From Hydrogenophaga sp. (GTDB lineage: Bacteria; Pseudomonadota; Gammaproteobacteria; Burkholderiales; Burkholderiaceae_C): DNA of 64,000 bases. The position numbers and the translations under genes were made by a program. The number at the start of each line of letters is the position of its first letter. Position 1 is the first letter of the stretch. This document shows, piece by piece, positions 18,047-26,747 of the stretch. The notes beneath the pieces are model-generated. The model did not search any database. It was not told where the DNA came from and saw only the letters and a program-made list of their open reading frames with translations. The stretch covers positions 62,001-126,000 of the forward strand of contig NZ_JAUSOO010000133.1 of NCBI RefSeq assembly GCF_030656115.1, given 5' to 3'.

Positions 18047-18441
18047 GCTTGAACGACCCCTTCAGCCACATTGAAAAAACCCAGACGGCCCTTGTAGGGC
18101 GTGAATGGCAAGGGCGCGCTGTTGGCCAGGACGAACCCCCAGCTCCCTGCGTGCTTCCATGGGCTGGGATGGTCTTGCACGCAGTCCACCAAGGTTGAAT
18201 GGCCCACGATGCCACCGAGCTGCAGGTCTTCAAAGGCCGCCCAGCTGTGGTCTTTTGTGAAGGGCAACAGGTCGTTCACCTGCGCACATGCTTCGACATA
18301 TTGGCGCCGCGTGATGGTCTTGCTGGCGTGCACCAGAAACCGGCCGCGGAATGGCGTTCGCCAGTCGCGGTTCTCAATGTCTTTGAAGCCGTTGACGATC
18401 AACCAAGCCCAGGGCTGGCGGATTGAGAGGGCGGGGATCAT
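18043..18441 (-). CDS. ASCH domain protein
   Basis: A 132-residue protein. MIPALSIRQPWAWLIVNGFKDIENRDWRTPFRGRFLVHASK is split here as an ASCH opening (SIRQPWAWLIVNG) and the RGRFLVHAS strand, both characteristic of ASCH folds that bind RNA or modified bases. Phage versions are common but their targets are unknown. Start and stop each overlap neighbours by four bases (ATGA), so translation is coupled through DUF5131 to the excisionase-like gene. Confidence 0.8.
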   Translation of the reverse strand: MIPALSIRQPWAWLIVNGFKDIENRDWRTPFRGRFLVHASKTITRRQYVEACAQVNDLLPFTKDHSWAAFEDLQLGGIVGHSTLVDCVQDHPSPWKHAGSWGFVLANSAPLPFTPYKGRLGFFNVAEGVVQA

Positions 18442-19394
18442 GCGGGCACCCCGTTGTGTTCGACGCCGTCCAGCAGGCGGCCGGCGGCTTTCTTGCCGAC
18501 CTTGATAAATTCGTACCCCTTGCACAATTCGCCATCTGTGGCTTGACGCCACTCACCCCATTGCTTAAAAAGCAGCGGCACACCAACTGCTTGGCACTGA
18601 TCGCGCAGGCTGCGTGCCCAGTCTGGGTGCATCGGGCGGGCGTTGGGGCCACTCTCTCCGCCCACGATCACCCAGTCCAACTCCGTTGGCTCAAGGTCCC
18701 CGCAGCAAGCCGGTGGGTCAGGTGGCTGCATCCACCCATCACCTGGGCGACCTGGGACAAAGCAGCCGCAGCACTGCAGAAAATGCCGCGTCAGGTCCAC
18801 CGGCCCCAGCAGCGGCTCCATACTGAGAAAGCGCTTGGCTGCAGGAACGGCCAGCAGCTTTGGGATGTCGCGGTCAGCCTCGGTCTGGCTGGTGATCGTG
18901 GCGCCAAGCCAGACGTTTGCTGGTGGCTTCCCGTCCCACCAGCCGCCAATCCAATATGCAAGACCTGGCCAACGTGATTGACCATGCTCAGATGCGGCCT
19001 CAACCATGGCGTCTTTCATCATTGGCAAGGCATTCCCGACCCGCTTGGTAAGCAGCAGCCAGTCCAGATTCGGCGTCTTCAAGATCAGCGACATCAACTC
19101 AATGCGCCACTGCACCGGCACCTCGTTGTCAAACACGTCGGCCAGAGAAGCGCAAAACACACGGTAGCGCACACCAAGGCGCTCGGCCTCGGCATTCCAG
19201 CGCAGCGGCTGCGCCCAGGTGCTGGGGGCGGTGTGCTTGCGCGGGTGTCCGGCACCCCACTGCACCACCTTGCGGCGCGTCGAAAAGTCGGCCTCGGCAT
19301 AGCAGTTGTCGCAGCCTGGCCCCACCTTTGTGCAGCCGATCCAGGGGTTGAACGTGTGGTGAGCCCACTCAATCTTGGTGTTCTTGGTCATCAA
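18438..19394 (-). CDS. DUF5131 (phage Gp37/Gp68-like) protein
   Basis: A 318-residue protein of the DUF5131 family. The N-terminus has TKIEWAHHTFNPWIGCTKVG followed by the Cys pattern C-X6-C-X2-C (GCTKVGPGCDNCYAE), which resembles a radical-SAM type iron-sulfur site. ANVWLGATITSQTEADRDIP and WVIVGGESGPNARPMHPDW are other family blocks. An extra Cys-rich loop (LQCCGCFVPGRPG to PPACCGDL) lies between them. Function is not known. It is coupled to the ASCH gene and to the HTH gene upstream by ATGA overlaps. Confidence 0.82.
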   Translation of the reverse strand: MMTKNTKIEWAHHTFNPWIGCTKVGPGCDNCYAEADFSTRRKVVQWGAGHPRKHTAPSTWAQPLRWNAEAERLGVRYRVFCASLADVFDNEVPVQWRIELMSLILKTPNLDWLLLTKRVGNALPMMKDAMVEAASEHGQSRWPGLAYWIGGWWDGKPPANVWLGATITSQTEADRDIPKLLAVPAAKRFLSMEPLLGPVDLTRHFLQCCGCFVPGRPGDGWMQPPDPPACCGDLEPTELDWVIVGGESGPNARPMHPDWARSLRDQCQAVGVPLLFKQWGEWRQATDGELCKGYEFIKVGKKAAGRLLDGVEHNGVPA

Positions 19395-19741
19395 ATACCT
19401 TTCGAAACGCTGAAGCCGTTGGCTCTCAGCAGGGTTGCGGCCGCTTGCAGGCGCTGCTGCAAATCGGCGTCGAACTGGGGGTTCCAGTGGTAGCTGTGGC
19501 CCCGGCGGAAGATGCTGCCTCGGGCCACGTCGGCTTTCAGCAGAGCGGACACGCTGCCCGTGTTGGGCAAACAGACCAGCTTGGCCAAGTCAACAGCCGT
19601 TGCTGGGCCGTGCTGTCGCAAGAAAGCGCGGATCTGTTCCGTTTTGCCTGTCAGTTGTTCCGGCGTCTCGGTGATCGCGTCCAGCGACCAGCGGGCGCCA
19701 CGGCACAGCGTGTTGGTGATGTGTTCAAAAGGGTTGGTCAT
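19391..19741 (-). CDS. Small winged-helix-like phage protein
   Basis: A 116-residue protein. The middle (TGKTEQIRAFLRQHGPATAVDLAKLVCLPNTGSVSALL, read in parts) looks like a helix-turn-helix of the replace-and-derepress type, followed by a wing (SIFRRGHSYHWNP). I know no named family. ATG 19741 is preferred because GAGGTGG is spaced correctly; GTG 19750 is also in frame. Its stop overlaps the DUF5131 start. Confidence 0.65.
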   Translation of the reverse strand: MTNPFEHITNTLCRGARWSLDAITETPEQLTGKTEQIRAFLRQHGPATAVDLAKLVCLPNTGSVSALLKADVARGSIFRRGHSYHWNPQFDADLQQRLQAAATLLRANGFSVSKGI

Positions 19742-19751
19742 GGCCGCCACC

Positions 19752-19949
19752 TCAAAAACTCAAAACCAAAACCACCAGCACCCAAAAACCAGCCACACCC
19801 CAGGCCACACGGGCCCATACCGACCGGGTGTAGTCGGCCTCTTGCTGCGTGGCGGCCGGCGTGCTGGCCAGCGCCTGGGTGGGTTGCTTGGGCGCTGGGT
19901 GAACGAGGCGCAGGTGTGTGGACTGTCGGGGGTGTTGTGCGGTGTTCAT
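19752..19949 (-). CDS. Small single-span membrane protein
   Basis: A 65-residue protein with a polar N-terminal part (MNTAQHPRQSTHLRLVHPAP) and one C-terminal hydrophobic segment (VAWGVAGFWVLVVLVLSF). Tail-anchored topology is likely. No function is recognised. The start codon overlaps the stop of the cytosine methyltransferase gene (GCAGCATGAA). Confidence 0.6.
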   Translation of the reverse strand: MNTAQHPRQSTHLRLVHPAPKQPTQALASTPAATQQEADYTRSVWARVAWGVAGFWVLVVLVLSF

Positions 19950-20860
19950 GCTGCGGCCCTCAAAGCGTTGATCACGTCAGCCGCAACCACCGGTACCACG
20001 GCATTTCCTAGCATGTGCATGGCGTCTTTGTGGCGCTCGGGCAGCTGGTAGCTGGACGGGAAACCCATGGCGCGCTTGGCCTCTGTGGCGCTAAGCATGC
20101 GCATGTTTTCGCCGTCGATCACGGACCATCTGTCTCGGGTGGTTATCGTTCCGATCGGTCGGCTGATGCAGCGGCCTGTCAGCCCTGAGCCGCTGCCAAA
20201 GTAGGGCGCCACAAAGCGCTGCCCGTAACGCGCCCGACCGTTCTTGATGCGCTCCAGCGTGGCGGCGCTGCGGCCGGGTTTGTGGATGGGTGACCACTTG
20301 CCGGCCGACCAATCGATAGCGCTGCCTATGCCGGTGTGCTCGCGCTGCTGCAGGCGCAGCTCCAACGGGTGGCGGCTGCGCGTGGCCACGATAAACAGGC
20401 GCTGGCGGTGCTGCGGCACGCCATGGTCTGCCGCGTCGAGGACGTTCAATGAAAGCGCGTAGCCCAGCGCGTTCATAGCCGCGCACCAGGCCGGGAACAG
20501 CGTCCACGCAGCGAACTCGCGCACGTTCTCGATGATGCCTGCCTCGGGGCGGTGGCATTCCAGCGCGGACACCACGGCCCAGGCGGTAGAGCGCTGCGCG
20601 TCGTGGTGGGAACGCTCTTTGCCACGGGCGCGGCTGTGGCCCTGGCATGCAGGCGATGCCAGCAGCAGATCGTGAGCGGGCACCTGGGTCCAGTCGGCTT
20701 GCTGCAGGTCTTGGCAGGCGTGCGTCGTGGTCGGGTGGTTGCTGGTGTGAACCTGAACCGCCTCGGGCCAGTGGTTGGCCGCCCACACCACTTGCACACC
20801 AGCCATGGCAGCGCCGGTGCTGAAGCCGCCGGCGCCGGCGAATAGGTCGATGGCTTTCAT
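19946..20860 (-). CDS. DNA (cytosine-5) methyltransferase
   Basis: A 304-residue C5 methyltransferase. Motif I is AIDLFAGAGGFSTG. Motif IV is LLASPACQGHSRARG with the catalytic Cys but Ala instead of the usual Pro before it. Motif VI is IIENVREF, motif VIII is VPQHRQRLFIV, and motif X includes HMLGNAVVP. The recognition sequence cannot be read. No restriction endonuclease lies nearby, so it is an orphan enzyme that probably protects phage DNA or marks phage promoters. The ATG overlaps the stop of the next methyltransferase gene through the KGGAA cassette. Confidence 0.88.
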   Translation of the reverse strand: MKAIDLFAGAGGFSTGAAMAGVQVVWAANHWPEAVQVHTSNHPTTTHACQDLQQADWTQVPAHDLLLASPACQGHSRARGKERSHHDAQRSTAWAVVSALECHRPEAGIIENVREFAAWTLFPAWCAAMNALGYALSLNVLDAADHGVPQHRQRLFIVATRSRHPLELRLQQREHTGIGSAIDWSAGKWSPIHKPGRSAATLERIKNGRARYGQRFVAPYFGSGSGLTGRCISRPIGTITTRDRWSVIDGENMRMLSATEAKRAMGFPSSYQLPERHKDAMHMLGNAVVPVVAADVINALRAAA

Positions 20861-21357
20861 GCTGCACCGCCTTTCATGAACACAAGCCAATGCGTCAGGC
20901 CGTTACGCCCAGACACCTGCCCAAACAACGGCTTCTCCGGCGTCGTTGCCAACACCTCGCTCAGTCGAACCTGTGTCTCGTTCCACTTGAAAACCAACAC
21001 ACCATGGGGTTCCAGCACCCGAAAGCACTCGGCAAAACCCTGGCGCAAGTCGTCGCGCCAGTCGGCTCCCAACTTGCCGTATTTGGCAGCCAGCCATGAG
21101 CGCGGCCCGACATGCACCAAATGCGGCGGGTCAAAAGCAACCAGGCGAAACGTGCCGCTTGGGAACGGCAAAGCCCGGAAATCAAACAAAACATCAGGCT
21201 CCACCTTCAGCGTTCGCGTGCCGCTCGCGTTGCGATGGCTGCGGTCTGTCACCGTCAAGGTTTCGGCCCGCGCATCGCCAAAAATCACATGTGGGTCTGC
21301 TTTGTCAAACCACATCATCTTGGTGCCACAGCACACATCGATCACTTTCGGGGTCAT
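20857..21357 (-). CDS. Class I SAM-dependent (DNA) methyltransferase
   Basis: A 166-residue protein. Motif I appears as KVIDVCCGTKMMWF and motif IV as VAFDPPHLVHVGPR, a DPPY-like site (His instead of Tyr) as in amino-group methyltransferases. The segment FAECFRVLEPHGVLVFKWN follows in the usual order. It is short, without a clear target recognition domain. The substrate may be adenine, cytosine N4 or something else. It ends MKGGAA* and overlaps the start of the C5 methyltransferase by four bases. Confidence 0.75.
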   Translation of the reverse strand: MTPKVIDVCCGTKMMWFDKADPHVIFGDARAETLTVTDRSHRNASGTRTLKVEPDVLFDFRALPFPSGTFRLVAFDPPHLVHVGPRSWLAAKYGKLGADWRDDLRQGFAECFRVLEPHGVLVFKWNETQVRLSEVLATTPEKPLFGQVSGRNGLTHWLVFMKGGAA

Positions 21358-21989
21358 GCTGCACCGCCTTCCTGCCCCAACCCACCCACCAATTTTTCAG
21401 CCATCTTCAAAGCCTTCTCTTTTGCCAGCTGCCTGCGCAGCCGCTGGCGCGCGTTCACCTCCTCGCGGTTGTTGGCACGTTCATCGCGGCGCTGTTGCAG
21501 CAGCTGCTCGCGCTTGCGTCTGTAGCGATCACGCTCAGCCTCGGCGTGTGCCTTGCGTTCGGCGTCGGTTTGCGTGGCTCGCCGGCGGGCGGCGTGGGCG
21601 CGTTTTTGTTCGTTGATGCGGGCGCGGTTGGCCTCGTAATATTGCCGCCGGTATTCGTTCCGGTCTGAGCTGCTCGCCGCCTGCATGGCCTTGCGCCGGG
21701 CCCACAAAACCGGGTCGGCCTTGATGCGCTGGTACCGGTTTTTGTAGTACGCCAGCTCACGCTCTCGGTCGAGCTTCTTGCGCTCCTTTTCCAGATCCCG
21801 AGCCTCTTCTTCGTCTATGGCGCATGCGGTGATCAAGTCCGCCGTCTTCGTGGCCTTGGTCACCCGCTTTCCGCCCACCACCAGCTCCACCGTGCCCAGC
21901 GCGGGCAGGCGCCGGGTAGCCTGGCCGGTCATCAATGCGGCGAAGGGGTTGATCGCGCGGCTTGGGGTTGCTTGTGCTTCATGCTGCAT
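21354..21989 (-). CDS. Charged coiled-coil phage protein
   Basis: A 211-residue protein. After about residue 60 it is almost entirely Arg/Lys/Glu/Ala helix (DLEKERKKLDRERELAYYKN onward to RQRLRRQLAKEKALKMAEK), strongly predicted to be coiled coil and basic. No catalytic motif or named family is visible. It could bind nucleic acid or act as a structural linker; this is a guess from composition. It ends with EGGAA* in the coupling cassette leading to the methyltransferase gene. Confidence 0.6.
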   Translation of the reverse strand: MQHEAQATPSRAINPFAALMTGQATRRLPALGTVELVVGGKRVTKATKTADLITACAIDEEEARDLEKERKKLDRERELAYYKNRYQRIKADPVLWARRKAMQAASSSDRNEYRRQYYEANRARINEQKRAHAARRRATQTDAERKAHAEAERDRYRRKREQLLQQRRDERANNREEVNARQRLRRQLAKEKALKMAEKLVGGLGQEGGAA

Positions 21990-22176
21990 GGCTCACCCCC
22001 GCTGCTTCAGATTCCGCGTAAGCCACCCACAGCGCAGCACCCTCCGCGCAGCGCTGGCCATGGCCTTTGCCTGCAGCAATGCACACCGGGCACGCCATGT
22101 GGTGGCGCTGGTAGGCCTGGTCTTCTGCCAGCCAAGGCGACACGGCGGCCGCCTTCAGTGCGTGTTTGCTCAGCAT
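21979..22176 (-). CDS. Small zinc-finger-like phage protein
   Basis: A 65-residue protein with CPVCIAAGKGHGQRCAEG, a Cys-X2-Cys plus a third Cys and a His that could bind zinc. WLAEDQAYQRHHMAC precedes it. No function is known. The gene overlaps the following gene by 11 bases and the DUF4406 gene by seven. Confidence 0.6.
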   Translation of the reverse strand: MLSKHALKAAAVSPWLAEDQAYQRHHMACPVCIAAGKGHGQRCAEGAALWVAYAESEAAGVSHAA

Positions 22177-22676
22177 TCCTCACCGCCTTCCATCATTTCC
22201 ACAACCCGCTTGAGGTCGAGCAATGTGCAGTTGTCGCCGTCGGCCAGGTGGGCGTTTTCTTCCAGCGTCTTCTTCGCGGCTTGCAGCAGCCGGTGGGGCT
22301 TGATCGTGATCACCGTGCCGGTGGCGGGCATCAGGCGGCCCAGCCAGCGGAACAGGCGCAGCTGCAGGCGCCCGGGTGGCTCGTGGTAAATGATGCTCAT
22401 GCCCATGAGGCTGGCCACCAGCCACTCGGTGGTAGCGCCCTTGCTTTGCGTCCAGCCGGGGAGCAGGCAAATGGCCTCGCACGTGAGCAGCTGGCGCAGC
22501 GCGCGGCGCATGTATTCGCTCCACGAACTCAGGTCCGGGCCTTCGGCGGGGTTTTCCACGTGGAAACCCCGGCAGCGCCACACGCGGGCCTCAGCGTTGA
22601 ACGCGGGGTAGTTGAAGTCGGGCAGGCCGGTCATGGGCCCGGCGATGTAGAGGCGGATGGGGGTGAGGATGGTCAT
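22170..22676 (-). CDS. DUF4406 (nucleoside deoxyribosyltransferase-like) protein
   Basis: A 168-residue protein. It begins LYIAGPMTGLPDFNYPAFNA, the typical opening of DUF4406, a fold related to nucleoside 2-deoxyribosyltransferases. AICLLPGWTQSKGATTEWLVA continues the family pattern, with Glu as the likely nucleophile. The phage role could be nucleotide salvage or signalling; this is inferred from fold. The C-terminal 60 residues (from PHRLLQAAKKTLEENAHL) are helical and extra to the core. Confidence 0.75.
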   Translation of the reverse strand: MTILTPIRLYIAGPMTGLPDFNYPAFNAEARVWRCRGFHVENPAEGPDLSSWSEYMRRALRQLLTCEAICLLPGWTQSKGATTEWLVASLMGMSIIYHEPPGRLQLRLFRWLGRLMPATGTVITIKPHRLLQAAKKTLEENAHLADGDNCTLLDLKRVVEMMEGGEEC

Positions 22677-23026
22677 GCTGCACCTCCTTTCAGCACACCG
22701 ATGATGGCGCGGGCGATATCTTGGAGGTATGACTCCTCAAGCTTTCTCGCCTTGTTCGACATTTTTCGTCCAAAACCTTGCAGCTTGCCGGCGAGGTAAT
22801 ACTCATCGCAGCCACCGACGAACCCGCGCAGCGTCTCTCCGCCGATGCTGCCGAAGTAGCAGGACCATGCAGATCCGTAACACTCGACAATGACCTGCCC
22901 CCGACCTTTTTGGTCGCGCAAGATCACGGTGATAGGGTCAATCCTGCCTCGCCCCGGTGCGCGCATGGCGTCATGGATCACAAACGCATCCAGCTTGCCG
23001 GTGATTTCGGCTGCTACGGCGGTCAT
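22673..23026 (-). CDS. Phage protein of unknown function
   Basis: A 117-residue protein. The block YGSAWSCYFGSIGGETLRGF with DEYYLAGKL resembles short early proteins found in many enterobacterial and betaproteobacterial prophages, but I can name no function. It ends LKGGAA* with the stop and next start overlapping (GCATGA). Gene ends on both sides are in the repeated cassette. Confidence 0.6.
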   Translation of the reverse strand: MTAVAAEITGKLDAFVIHDAMRAPGRGRIDPITVILRDQKGRGQVIVECYGSAWSCYFGSIGGETLRGFVGGCDEYYLAGKLQGFGRKMSNKARKLEESYLQDIARAIIGVLKGGAA

Positions 23027-23523
23027 GCTGCACCGCCTTTCACGATCGCGGCATTGATCTGCAGAAGTGCAGCGTCGTAGTCGGCCAGAACATCGCGGTC
23101 GTACGGGTCAATTCGGCGCCCACCCTTCGGTGTGTTGGCCTCTGCGTAGGCGTTGCGGTCGAAACAGATGGTTTCGCGGGCCACGATCAAGGCGGCGAGC
23201 ATTTCAGAAGATGTGCTTTTGTCGGCGCATGCTGCACCGCCTTCCATATCCGAAGGCTTCTCAGCATTCACCGACTTTCCGCAAAACGGGCAGTAGCTGA
23301 AGAACATGTTCAGCTTCGGTTTTGTGTTCTTCCACCCACCGGCTTTGCGCGGCAGGTCAACCGACTGGATGACCTCCATGCATGGGCGGTAAGTAAATTT
23401 ATTGCCGACGATGACCATTCCGTAGCCGCTCAGATGGACGCTGTGGTTTGCGCCATCTGGCGTTTCCTGCTTCAGTTTTTCGAGCAGCTTTGCTTCCAGG
23501 GCTTCTTTGCAATCGCAGTTCAT
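23023..23523 (-). CDS. Fused small phage protein: zinc-ribbon N-part plus second domain
   Basis: A 166-residue protein. The N-part (1-92) starts MNCDCKEALEAKLLEKLKQ and has CPFCGKSV, a Cys-X2-Cys half of a ribbon with further Cys at the start. At about residue 94 it reads MEGGAACADKS. This is the KGGAA gene-end cassette with its TGA stop changed to TGC, so two ancestral genes now read as one. The second part (about 104-166, MLAALIVARETICFDRNAYA) ends IVKGGAA*. Neither part has a known function. Confidence 0.6.
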   Translation of the reverse strand: MNCDCKEALEAKLLEKLKQETPDGANHSVHLSGYGMVIVGNKFTYRPCMEVIQSVDLPRKAGGWKNTKPKLNMFFSYCPFCGKSVNAEKPSDMEGGAACADKSTSSEMLAALIVARETICFDRNAYAEANTPKGGRRIDPYDRDVLADYDAALLQINAAIVKGGAA

Positions 23524-23564
23524 GGTTCTTCCTTCAGTGGTGGGTCAAGTGGGTCAAGGGGTGG

Positions 23565-23867
23565 TTACTCATCGCGCTCACCGCTGGCGGCGCGTTTGCA
23601 ATCGGTTTGGTGGTGCTTCGCTGTCAGCTGCAGGCGTTGCTCTGCGGTGGCGTTCAGCCGGGCCTTGGTGCGGGCGGCCAACACCTGGCGCTCGCGCACA
23701 CCAGTGGCCCAGGCGTTCACGGCAATGAGCCGCTCGCGCCAGGGGTCGGCGCGGGCTTCGTCCAGGCTGGCGGGCCAGGTGGCAAAGGCCTTCTTCTTGC
23801 GCATGGCGGCCAGGGCGTGGGCCATTTGCTCGGCGGTGGGCTGCGGCTTGAGGTGTGCGGTGCTCAT
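23565..23867 (-). CDS. Small basic helical phage protein
   Basis: A 100-residue protein rich in Ala, Arg and Lys (MSTAHLKPQPTAEQMAHALA to LQLTAKHHQTDCKRAASG). Alpha-helix is likely. No family is recognised. It sits between the replication protein gene and the fused gene in the same operon. Confidence 0.5.
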   Translation of the reverse strand: MSTAHLKPQPTAEQMAHALAAMRKKKAFATWPASLDEARADPWRERLIAVNAWATGVRERQVLAARTKARLNATAEQRLQLTAKHHQTDCKRAASGERDE

Positions 23868-23915
23868 GCGGTGCTCTCCTGTGGTGGTGGTTGGGTGTGG
23901 TTGTGTGGCGGCGCT

Positions 23916-26747
23916 TCAGCTGCGGGCCTTGCCGGTGCCGGTACCGTGGCGCTCAAAAATCCAGCAGTGCACGGTCTTGGCCACTTCTTCGGCGCCTTGC
24001 ATGCGCGTTTTGATGGCGCTGTTGACGGTCTTCACGTCCACAAACCGGCGCGTTTTGCTGGTGCGCAGCACCTTCTTCAACTCAGCCAGCAGGGGCACTT
24101 GCTGGCGGTGGGCGCTGGCCTTTTCCACGAATTCGTTCAGGTTCACGGCGATCAGCTTGGTGTCGCGGCTGTGGTTGAGCACCGGGCGCAGCTCGTGGCC
24201 GGGGGCTACATACGTGCCAGCGGGTGGCGCTGGAGACAAGCTGTCCAGGTAGTCGAAGCTCTCCCAGAATTCCTGCACGAGCGGGTGGTCTGCGTTGATG
24301 GCTTGTTGGCGCTCGCGGCACATCTGCACCAGCTGCGCCTGCACCTGGGCAAACTGTTCGTCGGTCATGCGCACCAGGTGGCGCAGCGCCGTGGCAAAGG
24401 CCAGCAGCTGCCCGTGGTTCTTGGCCAGGCGGGGTTTGTGAATGCCGTCCTGGTCCAGCAAGTGCTTGATCATTCCGTCCGTCTGGGTGGACACGATCTC
24501 CATCACCGCCGTTTCGTGCTTGAGCGCGGCCAGCATGAAGCCGCTGACATTTCGTGTTTCGAACTTCTCAATGGCTCTGGCCGACTCGAACGACGCGGGC
24601 GTGAAGCCCTTGGTGTCAAACGTCATGTGGCAGATGCGTTCCATGATCGGCTGCGAGGCCGCCACGGTGTTGTTCTGGCTGATGACGATGGAAGACCTGA
24701 ACGGCGGTGTGTAAGTCTCGTTGCCGGCGGTCTTTACGCCCGTGGTGCGGATGCTGTTGCCGTTGTAGGCGTCTTTCAGCTCATCCCAGTCGAAGCTGCG
24801 CACATGGGCGCTGCCGCCTGTTTTGGTCTCACGATCCGCCTCAATCAACACAGTCGGCAGATTTGAAACCTGCGAAAACGTGCGCATGCGCCCAGCAGCC
24901 GTCGATTTGCAGGGGTCAGTCCCCTCCCAGTCATTCCGACCGAAGAGCTTCCATAGAAACTGAATAAGCGTGCTTTTGCCGCTGCCCGGCTCACCCACAA
25001 TCTCCAGAAAGGGGAAACTCTTCTGCTCGGCGCGCACCTGCTCAGCGAACAAGCTGCCGAGCCAGTACGCCAGCGCTACCACGCCCTTGGGGCCGAAGGC
25101 GTTCCACAGGTGTGTGAACCAGTCGAGGGTATAGGCGTCGCGGTCGGTGTTGATCTCCAGGTCAATGCTGCTCTGCAGGCTCTTGATGGACAGGCGCTGG
25201 ACCTCGAAGTAATCCTCGGCGTTGGCCTCGATGATCTGACCGTTTGCTACCGCCACCTTGCCCAGCAGATACACCTTGTGCGCGGCGCTGTAGCCGATGA
25301 AATCCACCGTCTGCACCACCTTGGGGTTCTCCAGCTGGCGCAGCATCATGCGTTCGAGCTGGCTGCTGCTGCCGGTGAACATGGCGCCTGGGGCGATGTG
25401 GAGCAATTGCTTTTTGAACTCGCTGGCCGCCGTGAGCTGCCCGGCGGTGAACGTGCCTTTGACCACCGGCGCATCGTGTGGCCAGGAAACGCGGAAGTAG
25501 TACCAAGCCTCTTGGGTGACTTCGTTGCGCTGGTAATACAGCGCTTGCGGGTTGCAGTTGGCAATGGGCTGCAGCGTGCCGCTTTCCAGCAGCGCGGCGT
25601 TGCGCATTTCCTCTTCGCTCATGTAGGGCTTGTGGCCCGCGTCAATGTCGTCTTTCAGCTGTTCGGCGGCTTTGCGGTACCGCTCTATGTCCAGCTTCCA
25701 CCAGTACAGGCGGTTGCCGTGCTCAACCTCGAACTGGTCTTTTTGCCCGTTGTGGTTGTAGATCAGCAGCGCCTTGTCTTGCGCGCTGGCCGCAATCAGC
25801 AGCGCGCCGTGGTACCGGTATTCCTTGACCTGGTCTTCACCCAGCAGGCCCTTTTGGTGCAGGTCGTTCCAGTCTTGCTTGCTCTTGCCTTTCTGCGGTA
25901 TCTGCGCGGCCTTGCACACCCAGCCGTCTTCGCGCGCTTTCTTCACCCATTTCCTGGTGTAGTCGCGCCCGGCCTTGTCGCCGTCCAGCGCCCACACCAG
26001 GGCGGGTTCTTTCACCTGGCCGCCCTGGGCCTGCAGGTGCTTGCGCAGCGCGGCCAGCTCGTTGGCGGGGTAGTTGTTGCAGCTCAGCAGCGCCACGGCG
26101 GCCAGGCCATGGTGGGCCATGGCAATGGCGTCGAAGATGCCTTCTACCAGCCATAGCTCGGCGGGCGGCTTGGGGGTTTCGGGTGTGTCGTCGGGCCGGG
26201 GTGCGTCAAAGTGCAGGCCGGGCAGCGCCCACCAGTGGCCAGCGTAGGTGCCGCCGTATTTGAAGTTGGCCTTCTTCTTGCCAAACCGGGCGGGCTTGTC
26301 AATGAGGCGCTCCCACCAGGTGTTGGCCACCACAAAGCGCACCGTGCTGGTTGCTGCGCCCCGTCCGTTGTCGGCCCGGGGGTCGTGGTAGTGCTCCTGG
26401 GTGTAGGTGCCTTTGATCAGCGCCAGGTCAAAACCCCGGCCCAGCTTGAGGTAAGCGTCGGCGGCGGCGTTGGGGTTGCGCTCGGCTTCGGGCTTGTCGG
26501 CCTCGGGCTGTTGGTAGCGGTCGGTCCAGCTTTCAAAAAGGTCGCTGAACAGTTCTTTGGCGTGGTATTCAGCGCCGCAGTTGTTGGAGCGCTCGCACTT
26601 GGTCACCCATGGGCTTTCAAGCCACGTCCACAGGCTTTCTTTCCCGCAAGACGGGCACACGCCCGCCCGCAGGTATTTGCCCTTGGGCTTCATGCCAAAG
26701 GGCGGCGCCTGAAGGCGCTCGGCAATGTCTCTCAGCAGGTCTGACAT
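23916..26747 (-). CDS. Phage replication protein: zinc-finger, Toprim primase-like and helicase
   Basis: A 943-residue protein. Near the N-terminus a CHC2-like zinc motif runs CPSCGKESLW to CERSNNCG (about 32-60). A Toprim region follows (about 205-290) with LWLVEGIFDAIAMAHHG and VWALDGDKAGRDYTRKW, supplying the Glu and Asp metal ligands. A C-terminal ATPase has Walker A GEPGSGKSTLIQFLWKLFGR at about 580-600, with LIEADRET downstream. This is the general plan of P4-alpha-type primase-helicases. The last 90 residues (NHSRDTKLIAVNLNEF to RFVDVKTVNS and HCWIF) are shared with the KilA-N protein at the right end. It probably initiates phage DNA replication. Confidence 0.85.
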   Translation of the reverse strand: MSDLLRDIAERLQAPPFGMKPKGKYLRAGVCPSCGKESLWTWLESPWVTKCERSNNCGAEYHAKELFSDLFESWTDRYQQPEADKPEAERNPNAAADAYLKLGRGFDLALIKGTYTQEHYHDPRADNGRGAATSTVRFVVANTWWERLIDKPARFGKKKANFKYGGTYAGHWWALPGLHFDAPRPDDTPETPKPPAELWLVEGIFDAIAMAHHGLAAVALLSCNNYPANELAALRKHLQAQGGQVKEPALVWALDGDKAGRDYTRKWVKKAREDGWVCKAAQIPQKGKSKQDWNDLHQKGLLGEDQVKEYRYHGALLIAASAQDKALLIYNHNGQKDQFEVEHGNRLYWWKLDIERYRKAAEQLKDDIDAGHKPYMSEEEMRNAALLESGTLQPIANCNPQALYYQRNEVTQEAWYYFRVSWPHDAPVVKGTFTAGQLTAASEFKKQLLHIAPGAMFTGSSSQLERMMLRQLENPKVVQTVDFIGYSAAHKVYLLGKVAVANGQIIEANAEDYFEVQRLSIKSLQSSIDLEINTDRDAYTLDWFTHLWNAFGPKGVVALAYWLGSLFAEQVRAEQKSFPFLEIVGEPGSGKSTLIQFLWKLFGRNDWEGTDPCKSTAAGRMRTFSQVSNLPTVLIEADRETKTGGSAHVRSFDWDELKDAYNGNSIRTTGVKTAGNETYTPPFRSSIVISQNNTVAASQPIMERICHMTFDTKGFTPASFESARAIEKFETRNVSGFMLAALKHETAVMEIVSTQTDGMIKHLLDQDGIHKPRLAKNHGQLLAFATALRHLVRMTDEQFAQVQAQLVQMCRERQQAINADHPLVQEFWESFDYLDSLSPAPPAGTYVAPGHELRPVLNHSRDTKLIAVNLNEFVEKASAHRQQVPLLAELKKVLRTSKTRRFVDVKTVNSAIKTRMQGAEEVAKTVHCWIFERHGTGTGKARS

